64,000 nt of DNA. Origin: Aminipila butyrica. GTDB lineage: Bacteria; Bacillota; Clostridia; Peptostreptococcales; Anaerovoracaceae. The notes under the pieces are model-generated. The model was given only the letters and a program-made list of their open reading frames with translations, was not told the origin of the DNA and ran no database searches. The position numbers and the translations under genes were made by a program. The stretch spans positions 3,270,850 through 3,334,849 of the forward strand of contig NZ_CP048649.1 in assembly GCF_010669305.1 (NCBI RefSeq). Direction: 5' to 3'. Below are positions 1 through 8,647 of this stretch, piece after piece; the first letter of the stretch is position 1, and each line of letters starts with the position of its first letter.

Positions 1-351
1 TAACAGGGCGTGGATAATCCGCAGCTGTGCATGGTAAGAAGCCAAGGCATCTGCCCCGTAGGTCATCTCCACCGCCAAACCAATTTCCATCTGCTGCAAA
101 GCCTCTATATCTACGTCAGGAAAAGCGTGCAAAGATCGGTACAACTCCGGAACTTGAAATCCTGTGGGATATAGCTCCACCGAATAGTCTGCCTGATCTA
201 TCTGGAGCCGCAGCTTCATCACTTCCTCTTCCATCGTCGCCTGGCAGATTTGGATGCCATCTGCTTGGGAGAGTCTGGTCATCATGCCGTCCAAATCCAT
301 CAACTCTTCCTCCAGGACGGGTACAGCCAACATATGGGATATGTCCCTCAT
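1..351 (-). CDS. DUF4026-like protein, N-terminal part (runs off the window)
   Basis: The frame opens at an ATG with GGAGG about eight bases upstream and stays open for 117 codons to the window edge. The N-terminus is acidic, followed by a stretch containing YSVELYPTGFQVPEL and then VDIEALQQMEIGLAVEM, which I recall from the uncharacterised DUF4026 family of Clostridia; that assignment is from memory and only moderately secure. No signal peptide or membrane segment is visible in the part present. It lies 44 bases after scpB on the same strand, so it is probably the last or a late gene of the serine dehydratase-scpAB transcript. Function unknown. Confidence 0.5.
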   Translation of the reverse strand, partial: MRDISHMLAVPVLEEELMDLDGMMTRLSQADGIQICQATMEEEVMKLRLQIDQADYSVELYPTGFQVPELYRSLHAFPDVDIEALQQMEIGLAVEMTYGADALASYHAQLRIIHALL

Positions 352-395
352 GATTTACCTCCATCTTACTTTTTAACTATTATTATTACTACCCA

Positions 396-977
396 TCAAA
401 AGTCTAACTTAATTTGTTGGGCATACACCTCATCCTCTGGATCCTCTGCCGTAACAGCGCTTTCTATGTTCTCAATGTCCGGCAAATCTCGGATATTTTC
501 AAACCCAAAATGTCCTAAAAAGGCATCGGTCGTCCCGTATAAGATAGGGCGGCCAATACCATTGGAACGGCCCTTTTCTTGAATTAACTCCTTTTTCAAC
601 AGGCCTTCTATCACCCGGTCGCACTTAATGCCTCGGATGGAATCAATTTCGCCTTTTGTGATGGGTTGCTTATAGGCAATGATTGCCAAGACCTCCAAAG
701 CCGACTGAGACAGCTTTTTCTCTTTTACTGGCGTACACAGCCGTTCAATGTAAGGCGCATTGTCTCCATTCGTAATAAATTGAAAGGTCTTGTTAATCTC
801 AATAATGCGGATGCCCCGCCCCTCCTGCTCATATTCCTGTTTTAATTCCAAGAAACAGTCGTAAGCCTCCTTCCAGCTGATATCGAACACATCTGCTGCG
901 GTCTTCACGTCCAGAGGCTCCCCCCAGACAAACATCATGGATTCAAAGGCGGACTTAATCGTCTTTTTGGTCGTCAT
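396..977 (-). CDS. scpB: Segregation and condensation protein B
   Basis: ScpB is the winged-helix kleisin-partner subunit of the SMC-ScpA-ScpB condensin, which compacts and segregates the chromosome. The 193-residue length is normal. The two winged-helix units are recognisable: an N-terminal one beginning with IKSAFESMMFVWGEPL, and a second around ALEVLAIIAYKQPITKGEID and IRGIKCDRVIEGLLKKELI, followed by the typical GRPILYGTT near residue 145. The C-terminal tail is acidic. The start overlaps the end of scpA by 23 bases, so translation is likely coupled. The third complex member, smc, is not in this window. Confidence 0.95.
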   Translation of the reverse strand: MTTKKTIKSAFESMMFVWGEPLDVKTAADVFDISWKEAYDCFLELKQEYEQEGRGIRIIEINKTFQFITNGDNAPYIERLCTPVKEKKLSQSALEVLAIIAYKQPITKGEIDSIRGIKCDRVIEGLLKKELIQEKGRSNGIGRPILYGTTDAFLGHFGFENIRDLPDIENIESAVTAEDPEDEVYAQQIKLDF

Positions 978-1749
978 TCGCTTCTCCTTTTTCCCCGTAT
1001 TCTTCTTCCCCAGGAAGGACTAATTCCAAGGACATCTCTCCAAAGGAGTGATGCTGCTCCACGCGCACCAGACGGTCTCGAATCATCTGCAGCATAGACG
1101 TGAAGGTCAGCACCACGTCATATCGGTTTCCAGATGGAGGAACCAATTCCTTAAAAAACACCTGCCGGAAGCTATGTCTTTTAAAGAAATCTACAATATA
1201 TTGAACCTTCATCTCGACACTCTGTTTCTGCCGCTCTACTCTGGTATAATGACGGCGCACTTCATCTACCCGCTGTTTCTTCCGCAGGAACAAGTTGAAG
1301 GCCGATACAAACCGCCGGATGTCCAGGGATAACAGCTGGTCTGCTTCTCCCACGTAAGGCTGTAAGTCTTCTTTAGGTTTCTGAAAGCAACGCATTTTTT
1401 CCTGCTGATACGTCTCCAGCAGGCTGGCAGCTGCCTTGAATTTTTTATATTCCAAGATTTGCTCCACCAGTTCATTCCGAGGGTCTTCTTCCTGTTCAAA
1501 TCCATTCTCCAGAGGTACGCTCCGGGGCAAAAGCATCTTGGATTTAATCTCAATAAGAGATGCGGCCAGCACCATAAATTCCGTTGCCACATTGACATCA
1601 GCTTCCTTCATCTGTTCCACATAGGATAGATACTGGCTGGTAATCTCCGCTACCTGTATATCATATATGTTCATTTCTGCCCGCTCAATCAGATAGACCA
1701 GCAGGTCAAAAGGTCCTTCAAAGATATCCAGTTTTACTTTATACCCCAT
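955..1749 (-). CDS. scpA: Segregation and condensation protein A
   Basis: ScpA is the kleisin that bridges the SMC heads. The protein (264 residues) starts MGYKVKLDIFEGPFDLLVYL, the standard ScpA N-terminal SMC-binding helix, continues with the conserved YLSYVEQMKEADVNVATEF region, and ends in a C-terminal winged-helix segment. An upstream in-frame ATG exists, but its following codons form the purine-rich AGGGGG that serves as the ribosome binding site for the start chosen here. The start codon lies 11 bases inside the end of the EamA gene, and the gene end overlaps scpB. The whole group therefore appears translationally coupled. Confidence 0.95.
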   Translation of the reverse strand: MGYKVKLDIFEGPFDLLVYLIERAEMNIYDIQVAEITSQYLSYVEQMKEADVNVATEFMVLAASLIEIKSKMLLPRSVPLENGFEQEEDPRNELVEQILEYKKFKAAASLLETYQQEKMRCFQKPKEDLQPYVGEADQLLSLDIRRFVSAFNLFLRKKQRVDEVRRHYTRVERQKQSVEMKVQYIVDFFKRHSFRQVFFKELVPPSGNRYDVVLTFTSMLQMIRDRLVRVEQHHSFGEMSLELVLPGEEEYGEKGEANDDQKDD

Positions 1750-2623
1750 GATGATCCCCCTCATGTCTGGTGTAGTAAGTCACCCCGGCTACGATAGTCA
1801 GCCCGCCGATCACCTGCCACAGGGAAGGAATCTCCGCAAAGAGCACTACCGCCAAACCAGTGGCAATAAAGGTCTCCAAATTTTCGCAGGTAGCTATGTA
1901 GAGTGCCGAGGTATAGCCTAGACACCAGTTGAAGACTGCGTGTGCCCCAATCTGACACACCATAGCCATAACAAATATCCAGAACATATCCTCCGTGCTA
2001 TAGCCGGTAAAGGGGGTCTTGGTTACCAGCATGCCCAAGGCAAAGGTCAGCCAGCAGAAGAAAAATACAAAGAACACATACACCGCCGCCGGGATGCCCT
2101 TGCGGAACTTATTCCCCGCCATCAGATACAGGCCGATGAACAAGGCTGCAAACAAGCTCATAACGTCCCCAAACAACACCTCCGAGGATATGCTATAATC
2201 GCTGCCGGAGATAATAACACTGCCGATAAAGGCGACGACGACCCCCGCCACCGCTTTTTTATTGGTTTTCTCCTTAAAGATAAATACAGAAATCAACAAA
2301 ATCATAAAGGGATCGGTCATGGCGAGGACGGTGGCACTGGCCACGCTGGTGTGCCCTACGCCCGTAAACCAGGAGAAAAAATGGCCTGCCAGAAATATCC
2401 CGGCTATAGCACAGCCGCCCAGCTGTTTCTTGGTCAGGGTCATCACTTCTTGCCGATGCCGAACCAGCGTAATTCCTGCAAAAATAGGAAGGGCAAAGGT
2501 CAGCCGGTAAAAACCAATAGCCATAGGGGGTGCAGAGGTCAGCCGTACAAAGATAGATGAAAAGGCGGCTGCTATAACTGCTAAAATTACAACTTTTTTT
2601 ACATTTCGTTCAAAGATATTCAT
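1739..2623 (-). CDS. EamA/DMT-family transporter
   Basis: A 294-residue inner-membrane protein with about ten hydrophobic helices arranged as two EamA (DUF6-type) repeats, the hallmark of drug/metabolite transporters such as RhaT and the amino-acid and metabolite exporters. The first repeat contains AAAFSSIFVRLTSAPPMAIG and the second VCQIGAHAVFNWCLGYTSA. The start ATG shares ATGA with the stop of mtnA, so the two are coupled. The substrate cannot be read from the sequence; co-transcription with serine dehydratase and mtnA makes an amino acid or methionine-salvage metabolite a reasonable guess only. Confidence 0.85.
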   Translation of the reverse strand: MNIFERNVKKVVILAVIAAAFSSIFVRLTSAPPMAIGFYRLTFALPIFAGITLVRHRQEVMTLTKKQLGGCAIAGIFLAGHFFSWFTGVGHTSVASATVLAMTDPFMILLISVFIFKEKTNKKAVAGVVVAFIGSVIISGSDYSISSEVLFGDVMSLFAALFIGLYLMAGNKFRKGIPAAVYVFFVFFFCWLTFALGMLVTKTPFTGYSTEDMFWIFVMAMVCQIGAHAVFNWCLGYTSALYIATCENLETFIATGLAVVLFAEIPSLWQVIGGLTIVAGVTYYTRHEGDHHGV

Positions 2624-3702
2624 GCTTTTTCCTCGCTTGCAGGCCCTTGCTCGGCAAAGAGCTTGGGCAAATTCACGTCATAAGGTGGATAGACAATGCT
2701 TTTTTCCGTAACCACGGCAGTAATGTATTTAGCGTCAGTCACATCGAAAGCTGGATTATAGGTCTTGATTCCATCTGGAGCCATGGGCTTTTCATACCAC
2801 ATTTTGTATACCTCTTCCCCCTTGCGCTCCTCAATATGGATGTCTGCACCCGTAGGCGTGTTCAGGTCGATAGTCGACGTTGGTACAAACATATAGAAGG
2901 GGATATTGTATTCTCGCGCCAGAATAGCCACGCCAGAGGTGCCGATTTTGTTGGCTCCGTCTCCGTTAGCCGCCATCCGATCGCAACCTACCACTACTGC
3001 CTGAATCCAGCCATTTTTCATCACGATGGAAGCCATGTTATCGCAGATTAGCGTCACATCCATCCCAGCCTTGTCCAACTCCCAAGCCGTTAGTCTGGCT
3101 CCTTGAAGCAGCGGCCTGGTTTCATCGGCAAAGACCTTAAAATCATAGCCTTGCTCTTGTCCCAAATAAAGAGGAGCCAAACAAGTCCCGTATTTGGCTG
3201 TGGCAATCGTGCCCGCATTACAGTGGGTGAGGATGCCCATCCCCGGTTTTAGCAGAGAAAGGCCATAGGTGCCCATGGCGTGGCAGGCGGCCACGTCTTC
3301 CTCATAAATGCACTTCGCTTCTTCTTTCAACTGCTGCTTTATGTGCTCCAAGTCCCAAGCAGCTCCCCGCATGGAGAGCAGCTTGTCCTCCATGCGGTTT
3401 AGGGCCCAAAACAAGTTTACCGCTGTGGGCCGGGAAGTAGCCAGGTATTCCTTTACCTCATGAAATTGCTGAAAAAAGTCCTCAAAATCTGCTCCCTGCA
3501 ACTCCCTGGTGCAAACGTAGAGCCCCCAGGCTGCCGCCACACCAATAGCCGGCGCCCCCCGAACTTTCAGCTTGTAGATAGCCTCCCACAAGTCTTCCTT
3601 GGTCCGAATAGGCTCGTATACCTCCTGTCCTGGCAGCAGCGTTTGGTCCAATAAATACAGAGTCTCTTCTTCATATTTTATAGGCGATACAAAAGATGTC
3701 AT
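2620..3702 (-). CDS. mtnA: S-methyl-5-thioribose-1-phosphate isomerase (MtnA family)
   Basis: MtnA converts the aldose S-methyl-5-thioribose-1-phosphate to the ketose S-methyl-5-thioribulose-1-phosphate in methionine salvage; related enzymes act on deoxyribose or ribose phosphates. The 360-residue protein has the eIF2B-like fold motifs: the conserved cysteine in ILTHCNAGTIATAKYG and the aspartate in VVGCDRMAANGDGANKIGT, followed by VPTSTIDLNTPTG and the C-terminal NPAFDVT. An upstream start would place the GGAGGAG ribosome site inside the gene, so the later ATG was chosen. The gene is 36 bases after sdaAA. No other methionine-salvage gene is present here, so an alternative sugar-phosphate substrate remains possible. 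Confidence 0.9.
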   Translation of the reverse strand: MTSFVSPIKYEEETLYLLDQTLLPGQEVYEPIRTKEDLWEAIYKLKVRGAPAIGVAAAWGLYVCTRELQGADFEDFFQQFHEVKEYLATSRPTAVNLFWALNRMEDKLLSMRGAAWDLEHIKQQLKEEAKCIYEEDVAACHAMGTYGLSLLKPGMGILTHCNAGTIATAKYGTCLAPLYLGQEQGYDFKVFADETRPLLQGARLTAWELDKAGMDVTLICDNMASIVMKNGWIQAVVVGCDRMAANGDGANKIGTSGVAILAREYNIPFYMFVPTSTIDLNTPTGADIHIEERKGEEVYKMWYEKPMAPDGIKTYNPAFDVTDAKYITAVVTEKSIVYPPYDVNLPKLFAEQGPASEEKA

Positions 3703-3738
3703 CTCTCCTCCTCCACATGGCAAATCCGTCTTTTCAAA

Positions 3739-4614
3739 TTATTTGTTATTCATATTTTCCATTAGTTTCACGGCGCTTTCAGTGGCTGCAATCCCCCCCA
3801 AGGCGGTCTCTCGCAGCTGCATCGGCAGCATCTTGCCCACTTTATACATGGCTTCCACTACCTCATCTGCGTCCATGTAGCTCTGAACGCCGGCCATGGC
3901 CAAGTCTGCACTGAGCAATGCGTTTACCGCTTGAGACGCATTCCGCTGGGCACAGGGAATCTGTACCAAGCCGCCCACTGGATCACAGACCAGCCCCATG
4001 ATATTCATCAGGCAAAGGCTGAAAGCAATCACGGACTGGGCCGGGGTACCACCCCACAGTTCCACTGCAGCTGCCGAAGCCATGGCAGCTGCCACGCCGC
4101 ATTCGGCCTGACAGCCACCTTCTGCTCCGGCCACAGTAGCATTTTCCGTGACGATAGCCCCCAGACCGGAAGCCGTCAGCAAAGCCAGCAAAGTCTTCTC
4201 CTCCGAAGCCCCTTGCCGTTCTGCCACCGATAGAATGACCGCCGGAACGATTCCGCAGGATCCCGCTGTAGGCATGGCACAGATTTTTCCCATAGAAGCA
4301 TTCACCTCGCTGGAGGATAAGGCTCTGGCCATAACCAAATTAACAAAAGATCCGCAGAGGGTATCTGACTGGCCGGTAGCGTATCCGTACTGGGCAGCAG
4401 CGATGCCGCAGATTAAATTGCCCTCTGGGCTGGTGGGCTGCTCCAGCGCCTTTTCCGCTGAGTTCTTCATGACCTCATAGCGAGAAGCCATAACCGACAA
4501 AATTTCCGCCGGGCTCTTCTCACTGTGCTTGACTTCATTATCTAATATAATCTGAGATAGACTCACTTGCCTGTCTTCCGCCAGAGCCAGCAGCCCTTTA
4601 ATGTTTTTATACAT
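3739..4614 (-). CDS. sdaAA: L-serine dehydratase, iron-sulfur-dependent, alpha subunit
   Basis: This subunit of the two-protein, oxygen-sensitive [4Fe-4S] serine dehydratase deaminates L-serine to pyruvate and ammonia. The 291-residue chain has the usual glycine- and cysteine-rich blocks: MPTAGSCGIVPAVI, EGGCQAECG and CDPVGGLVQIPCAQRNA, which supply the cluster ligands. The end carries LPMQLRETALGGIAAT, as in other SdaAA proteins. It follows sdaAB by 17 bases and clearly forms a functional pair with it. In anaerobes the split form is typical, while Proteobacteria fuse both halves. Confidence 0.95.
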   Translation of the reverse strand: MYKNIKGLLALAEDRQVSLSQIILDNEVKHSEKSPAEILSVMASRYEVMKNSAEKALEQPTSPEGNLICGIAAAQYGYATGQSDTLCGSFVNLVMARALSSSEVNASMGKICAMPTAGSCGIVPAVILSVAERQGASEEKTLLALLTASGLGAIVTENATVAGAEGGCQAECGVAAAMASAAAVELWGGTPAQSVIAFSLCLMNIMGLVCDPVGGLVQIPCAQRNASQAVNALLSADLAMAGVQSYMDADEVVEAMYKVGKMLPMQLRETALGGIAATESAVKLMENMNNK

Positions 4615-4631
4615 AATGCTTCCTTTCTCCT

Positions 4632-5297
4632 TTATGCACAGGCAATGAACCGCACAATTTGAATGTACGGGTGCTCCTTGAGCTTTTGCAAAATGGTTTC
4701 ATCAATGGAGTCATCAATTTCGATAACACAGATGGCATCTTGCTTCTTCTGCATGCGGCTGACCTTCATGGTAGCAATATTGATATCGCTGTCTGCCAGC
4801 ACGGTAGCCACATGACTGATAACGCCTTTTTGATCGTTCTGTTTAACGAAAATAGTGGGCAGCTGACCGCTGATACCAATTTCATAGCCATCAATCTTGA
4901 CGATACGCACATTCCCTCCGCCGATGGAGGCCCCTTGAACCGTCGTCTTTACCTGACCTTCCTTAAAGAAGGTAATCAGCACGGAGTTTTCGTGGGCACC
5001 ATCCAGTTCCACCGGATAAAACTCAAACTCAATTTGGGCTTGTCCCGCCAGTTCAAAGGAACGAGAAATGTCCTCATCATCCTCCCGAATGCCCAAGACT
5101 CCCGCCAATAAGGCCTTGTCTGTGCCGTGGCCTTTGCCGGTCTTCTCAAAGGAACCGTAAAGTCCGAAAGTCACCCGCTCAAAATCTCCGTTGACAATCT
5201 GACGGGCAATGCGGCCAATCTTGGCAGCTCCCGCCGTATGAGAGCTGGAAGGTCCGATCATTACCGGCCCTGCCACCTGAAAAATGCTGGTATTCAT
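4632..5297 (-). CDS. sdaAB: L-serine dehydratase, iron-sulfur-dependent, beta subunit
   Basis: Partner of SdaAA and first gene of the minus-strand operon. The 221-residue protein opens with FQVAGPVMIGPSSSHTAGAA, the conserved serine-binding SSHT loop of the family, and ends in an ACT domain (from about residue 145, LPTIFVKQNDQKGVISHV onward), a regulatory fold that usually senses an amino acid. The start ATG is preceded by AAAGGAGAA. A good sigma-A-type promoter lies about 100 bases upstream. Product: pyruvate from serine, feeding central metabolism. Confidence 0.95.
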   Translation of the reverse strand: MNTSIFQVAGPVMIGPSSSHTAGAAKIGRIARQIVNGDFERVTFGLYGSFEKTGKGHGTDKALLAGVLGIREDDEDISRSFELAGQAQIEFEFYPVELDGAHENSVLITFFKEGQVKTTVQGASIGGGNVRIVKIDGYEIGISGQLPTIFVKQNDQKGVISHVATVLADSDINIATMKVSRMQKKQDAICVIEIDDSIDETILQKLKEHPYIQIVRFIACA

Positions 5298-5400
5298 CTA
5301 TCTGATTCTCCTTTCGTTGCTTCCCCCGTTAAAAGCCCTTGACCCATCTATCTTCTGCCGGCTTTTTCTTATTCTGCCCGCATTTTAATCACATACTAGT

Positions 5401-5429
5401 ATTATACTTGCAGCCATGAAGATTTACAA
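5401..5429 (-). promoter_or_regulatory. Probable promoter of the sdaAB operon
   Basis: Reading the minus strand: TTGTAA, 17 bases, TATAAT. The -10 matches consensus. An inverted repeat (ATGAAGA, 12 bases, TCTTCAT; 5416-5441) overlaps the -35 and could be an operator. The surrounding 329-base gap (5298-5626) otherwise holds only the terminator of the preceding transglycosylase gene. Confidence 0.6.
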
Positions 5430-5506
5430 ATTTTTCTTCATGGAAACACCCATATTTTCACCGACCTATTTGTTTATATGGATTGAAATATATTTAGGCA
5501 GGCAGC

Positions 5507-5530
5507 AAAAAACCGAGGCATGGCCCCGGT
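5507..5530 (-). terminator. Rho-independent terminator after the lytic transglycosylase
   Basis: On the minus strand ACCGGGGC, loop CAT, GCCTCGGT (one A-C mismatch) is followed directly by a run of six T. It sits about 100 bases after the transglycosylase stop codon. Confidence 0.75.
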
Positions 5531-5626
5531 CTTCTGCTTTTCTATACTATATGCTTTTATGGTCGTGATTTTTTTAATTTTCTTTCTGCTTCAGCGGTCG
5601 TTCTCCCGCATGGGCCCACTGTTCAG

Positions 5627-6721
5627 TTAATTATATCCGTTTACAGAAAGAAAATTTTGTACTCCGCTGTATGCCGACATAACTCTAGTGGCATAGGCGT
5701 TGGAGTAGGTTCCCCGGCTGACGCTGGCGGAGCCTTGGTTGTACGCAGACAGCGCTTTCGCCCGGTCTCCGTTGTAATTTGTCAAGCCAGTGCCGATCAT
5801 GCAGGCCCCCACCGTAATGTTGGTCCGCGGATCTTTCAGCTGCTGAGCTGACACGCCGAATCCAGCTGCCGTAGACGGCATAATCTGCATCATTCCAATG
5901 GCTCCACTTCTGGATACCACTCCGGCGTTGAAGGTACTCTCCTTCTGTGCAATAGCCAGAAGCAGGTTGACATCTACCTTGTATACAGTAGCGGCCCGCT
6001 GAAACATGAACACTAAGTCCTGTGCATACGAGGTCGACAAACTGCCGTTGTAATTTAATATATAGTTGACCAGCCCTCGGTTGTGCCTGGATGCCGATTC
6101 GCTCCAGAAGCTTTGGGCGGACTTGCCTTCAACGGTGCTCATACATAGGCCGTAGTACGGATCGTAGTATAAGTTCCAGTTGAAAACTTTGGTGTTGCCC
6201 ATCGCCTTTGCAGGGATGAACACATACTTTCCAATTGCCAATACTGGCATTCCTTCTAAATTCACTTCTTCGACTAATATTTCAGGCGCTTCTATTACTT
6301 CACCGTCCTCCTCTTGGACTTCGGCTACTGCCTCTTTTTCATCTGAAAGTTCTTGATAAGCTAATACTTTGACATCGGGCAGAATCTGCAGCTTGATATC
6401 ATAGCCGTTGTTCTTGGCCCAATCCTTTGTGATGGTCTTTTGAGTTTCTTCCGTTTTTAGAAGTTTTAATGTGCGGCTTTCCCAGTCCATTTCTGCTTTA
6501 AATCCACAGATATTTCCCATATCTGCACTTAATGGAATGTAAGTCGTGCCTTTATAAAGGAAGAACGGATATTGAAGGTTGTAGTTTACAACCTCACTTC
6601 CATTTATAACGACTTTCTTGTTAAAAAAATCTCCTTGAACGTAGTCTTCAGCATATATAGAAATTGATGAGAAAAGTACAATGGTCAATGAAAGCCACAC
6701 AGATATAAGCTTCTTTGCCAT
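5627..6721 (-). CDS. Secreted lytic transglycosylase with N-terminal stalk domain
   Basis: A 364-residue exported protein. Residues 1-25 form a signal peptide ending near SIYAED. Residues about 30-80 resemble the copper-amine-oxidase-N-type stalk domain common in clostridial secreted proteins (VVINGSEVV, GTTYIPLSADMG). The C-terminal 120 residues are an SLT domain: the catalytic glutamate in LLAIAQKESTFNAG, then SGAIGMMQIMPSTAAG and LSAYNQGSASVSRG. Such enzymes cleave peptidoglycan between MurNAc and GlcNAc to leave 1,6-anhydro ends. The gene is monocistronic, with its own extended -10 promoter and terminator. The acidic linker around residues 140-165 is probably flexible. Confidence 0.88.
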   Translation of the reverse strand: MAKKLISVWLSLTIVLFSSISIYAEDYVQGDFFNKKVVINGSEVVNYNLQYPFFLYKGTTYIPLSADMGNICGFKAEMDWESRTLKLLKTEETQKTITKDWAKNNGYDIKLQILPDVKVLAYQELSDEKEAVAEVQEEDGEVIEAPEILVEEVNLEGMPVLAIGKYVFIPAKAMGNTKVFNWNLYYDPYYGLCMSTVEGKSAQSFWSESASRHNRGLVNYILNYNGSLSTSYAQDLVFMFQRAATVYKVDVNLLLAIAQKESTFNAGVVSRSGAIGMMQIMPSTAAGFGVSAQQLKDPRTNITVGACMIGTGLTNYNGDRAKALSAYNQGSASVSRGTYSNAYATRVMSAYSGVQNFLSVNGYN

Positions 6722-6770
6722 ACCTTGCTTTCCCTCTCTTTCTTTCTTGTCTTTTCATAAGACATTTTTT

Positions 6771-6779
6771 ATTATAGCA
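6771..6779 (-). promoter_or_regulatory. Extended -10 promoter element of the transglycosylase gene
   Basis: On the minus strand TGCTATAAT, a consensus TGn-extended -10, lies about 50 bases before the start codon; no convincing -35 accompanies it. The rest of the 6722-7000 gap is AT-rich and shows no other clear element apart from a second TATAAT further upstream. Confidence 0.5.
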
Positions 6780-7000
6780 CTTATAAACAAAAAGTATACC
6801 TTTTTGCTTATTTTCAGAAAATTATACCATATGTAAGCCATAACTAACTCGTGCATTTTTCAAGGTTTGCTTCTACTATGTTCTTTTAAAAAAACTTTAT
6901 TTTAGGTATTGACATAACAAATATGCGCTTCCTTATTTGTAATAATATTCCTAAATTTCCACCCTTTCAAACCCCTATTTTCTCCTTAAATCGGCTCTGT

Positions 7001-8383
7001 TTATCTACTGGAAATTGGCATATATGCCCTCAGTTCGGCCACGTCTTTGTAGGCTGGCCGAATAATTTTTCCGGCATTAATCAACTCTTCAATTCGGTGA
7101 GCGCTCCATCCCGCCATCCTGGCGATAGCAAAAATCGGCGTATAGAGAGCCAGCGGTAAATCCAGCATGCTGTATACAAATCCACTGTAAAAGTCGATGT
7201 TAGCACTAACTCCTTTATAGATTTTCCGTTCAGCGGCGATGAGCTCAGCGGCGATGCGTTCGATGCTGGCGTACAGCTTGTATTCATGCTCCCGATTCTT
7301 TTCTTTGGCCAAATTCTCCACGAATTTCTTAAAAATTTCTGCTCTCGGATCCGATAGAGAATAGACCGCATGTCCCATACCATAAATCAGACCGGTCTTA
7401 TCAAAGCCTTCTCCGTGAAGAAGCTTTTGCAAATAATCTCGAATCTGCTCCTCATTGCTCCAGTCAGTAACATGCTCTTTCAAGTCATCAAACATCTGTA
7501 CCACCTTGATATTCGCACCGCCGTGCTTAGGCCCTTTTAGCGACCCCAAAGCCGCGGCAATGGCCGAATAGGTATCTGTGCCAGAAGAAGAGACTACATG
7601 TGTGGTAAAGGTAGAGTTATTTCCGCCTCCGTGCTCAGCGTGGAGCACCAACGCCAAATCCAACAGCCGGGCTTCCAATTCGCTGTATTTGCTGTCCGGC
7701 CTCAACATATGAAGAATATTTTCCGCAGTAGACAATTCTGGTTTTGGTATATGAATGTATAAGCTTTCTCTGTAATGATAATGCCTAGACGCCTGAAACC
7801 CATAGACCGCCAATAGCGGAAATACTGCTGTCAGCAGCAGGCACTGCCGCAGCACATTAGGGATAGACGTATCGTTAGGCTTGTTATCATAGGAATGCAA
7901 GGTCAGCACTCCTCTCGCCAAGCTATTCATCATATCCGTACTGGGCGCTTTCATGATAATGTCTCGTACAAAACTAGGCGGCAGTGTTCGGTATTCTGCC
8001 AAAAGGCAGTTGAAGTCCGCCAGCTGATCCTTGCTGGGCAAGGTGCCAAAAATGAGCAGGTAAGCTACCTCCTCAAAGCCAAACCGTTTTTCCTCCACGA
8101 AACCGCGGACGATATCGTTGATGTTGTATCCCCGATAATATAGCCTACCCGGTGCAGGAGTCTTCTCCCCGGTTTCCTTGTTAATATCAAAAGCGTAAAT
8201 ACCGGAAATCTCCGTTAACCCGGTTAGTACGCCATTTCCTTTCAGATCTCGAAGGCCCCTGTTCACTTCGTATTTCTTGTACAGGGAGTTGTCGATGGTA
8301 CTGTTCATCACGCACTTGTCCGCCAACTTCTGTATCTCATCTGTTATCCTAGAATATTTATCGTCTAATATTTCTCCGTACAT
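7001..8383 (-). CDS. Citrate synthase
   Basis: Condenses acetyl-CoA and oxaloacetate to citrate. The 460-residue protein is the ordinary citrate synthase fold, not the Re-type homologue of HMG synthases: it shows RLYYRGYNINDIV, the catalytic histidine region LHAEHGGGNNSTFTTHVVSS, GSLKGPKHGGAN, GMGHAVYSLSDPRA and YSGFVYSMLDLP with the late catalytic aspartate motif. The N-terminal extension of about 50 residues is usual for the clostridial branch. A GAGGGGG ribosome site and a near-consensus promoter precede it. It is monocistronic, so no other TCA gene accompanies it; a biosynthetic role toward glutamate is the likely use in an anaerobe. Confidence 0.93.
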   Translation of the reverse strand: MYGEILDDKYSRITDEIQKLADKCVMNSTIDNSLYKKYEVNRGLRDLKGNGVLTGLTEISGIYAFDINKETGEKTPAPGRLYYRGYNINDIVRGFVEEKRFGFEEVAYLLIFGTLPSKDQLADFNCLLAEYRTLPPSFVRDIIMKAPSTDMMNSLARGVLTLHSYDNKPNDTSIPNVLRQCLLLTAVFPLLAVYGFQASRHYHYRESLYIHIPKPELSTAENILHMLRPDSKYSELEARLLDLALVLHAEHGGGNNSTFTTHVVSSSGTDTYSAIAAALGSLKGPKHGGANIKVVQMFDDLKEHVTDWSNEEQIRDYLQKLLHGEGFDKTGLIYGMGHAVYSLSDPRAEIFKKFVENLAKEKNREHEYKLYASIERIAAELIAAERKIYKGVSANIDFYSGFVYSMLDLPLALYTPIFAIARMAGWSAHRIEELINAGKIIRPAYKDVAELRAYMPISSR

Positions 8384-8487
8384 ATTTGTACCCCCTCTCG
8401 CAGCATCTGAGCAAACTAATCTATTTTCGACGCTTTTCTACGTTTTCCCCTTAAAGTGGAACTCTTCATTTCAAGGTTTCTTTGTAT

Positions 8488-8516
8488 ATTATAAAGAATA
8501 ATCGTTTTATTGTAAA
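8488..8516 (-). promoter_or_regulatory. Promoter of citrate synthase
   Basis: Minus strand TTTACA, 17 bases, TATAAT. The -10 is consensus, the -35 has one mismatch, and the distance to the start codon is about 105 bases. Confidence 0.75.
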
Positions 8517-8587
8517 GACAAATTAGTTCCCATATTTTGAACTCCCTCATTTATCCCCCCTCTTTTTTTCTATATTTTCTACCATTG

Positions 8588-8623
8588 AAAAAAGCTGAGG
8601 CCTTCCCTTGTCCGGCCTCAGCT
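8588..8623 (-). terminator. Terminator of the diguanylate cyclase gene
   Basis: A perfect 10-bp stem (AGCTGAGGCC with its complement) with an 11-base loop, followed on the minus strand by CTTTTTTC. It lies just after the stop codon of the diguanylate cyclase. Confidence 0.85.
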
Positions 8624-8647
8624 CTGCTAGCTGCACACTTTGGCCTC

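Noticed and set aside
1940..2560. 206-codon frame antisense to the EamA transporter
   Set aside because: Composition is driven by the complementary membrane-protein codons; no start signal or homology features.
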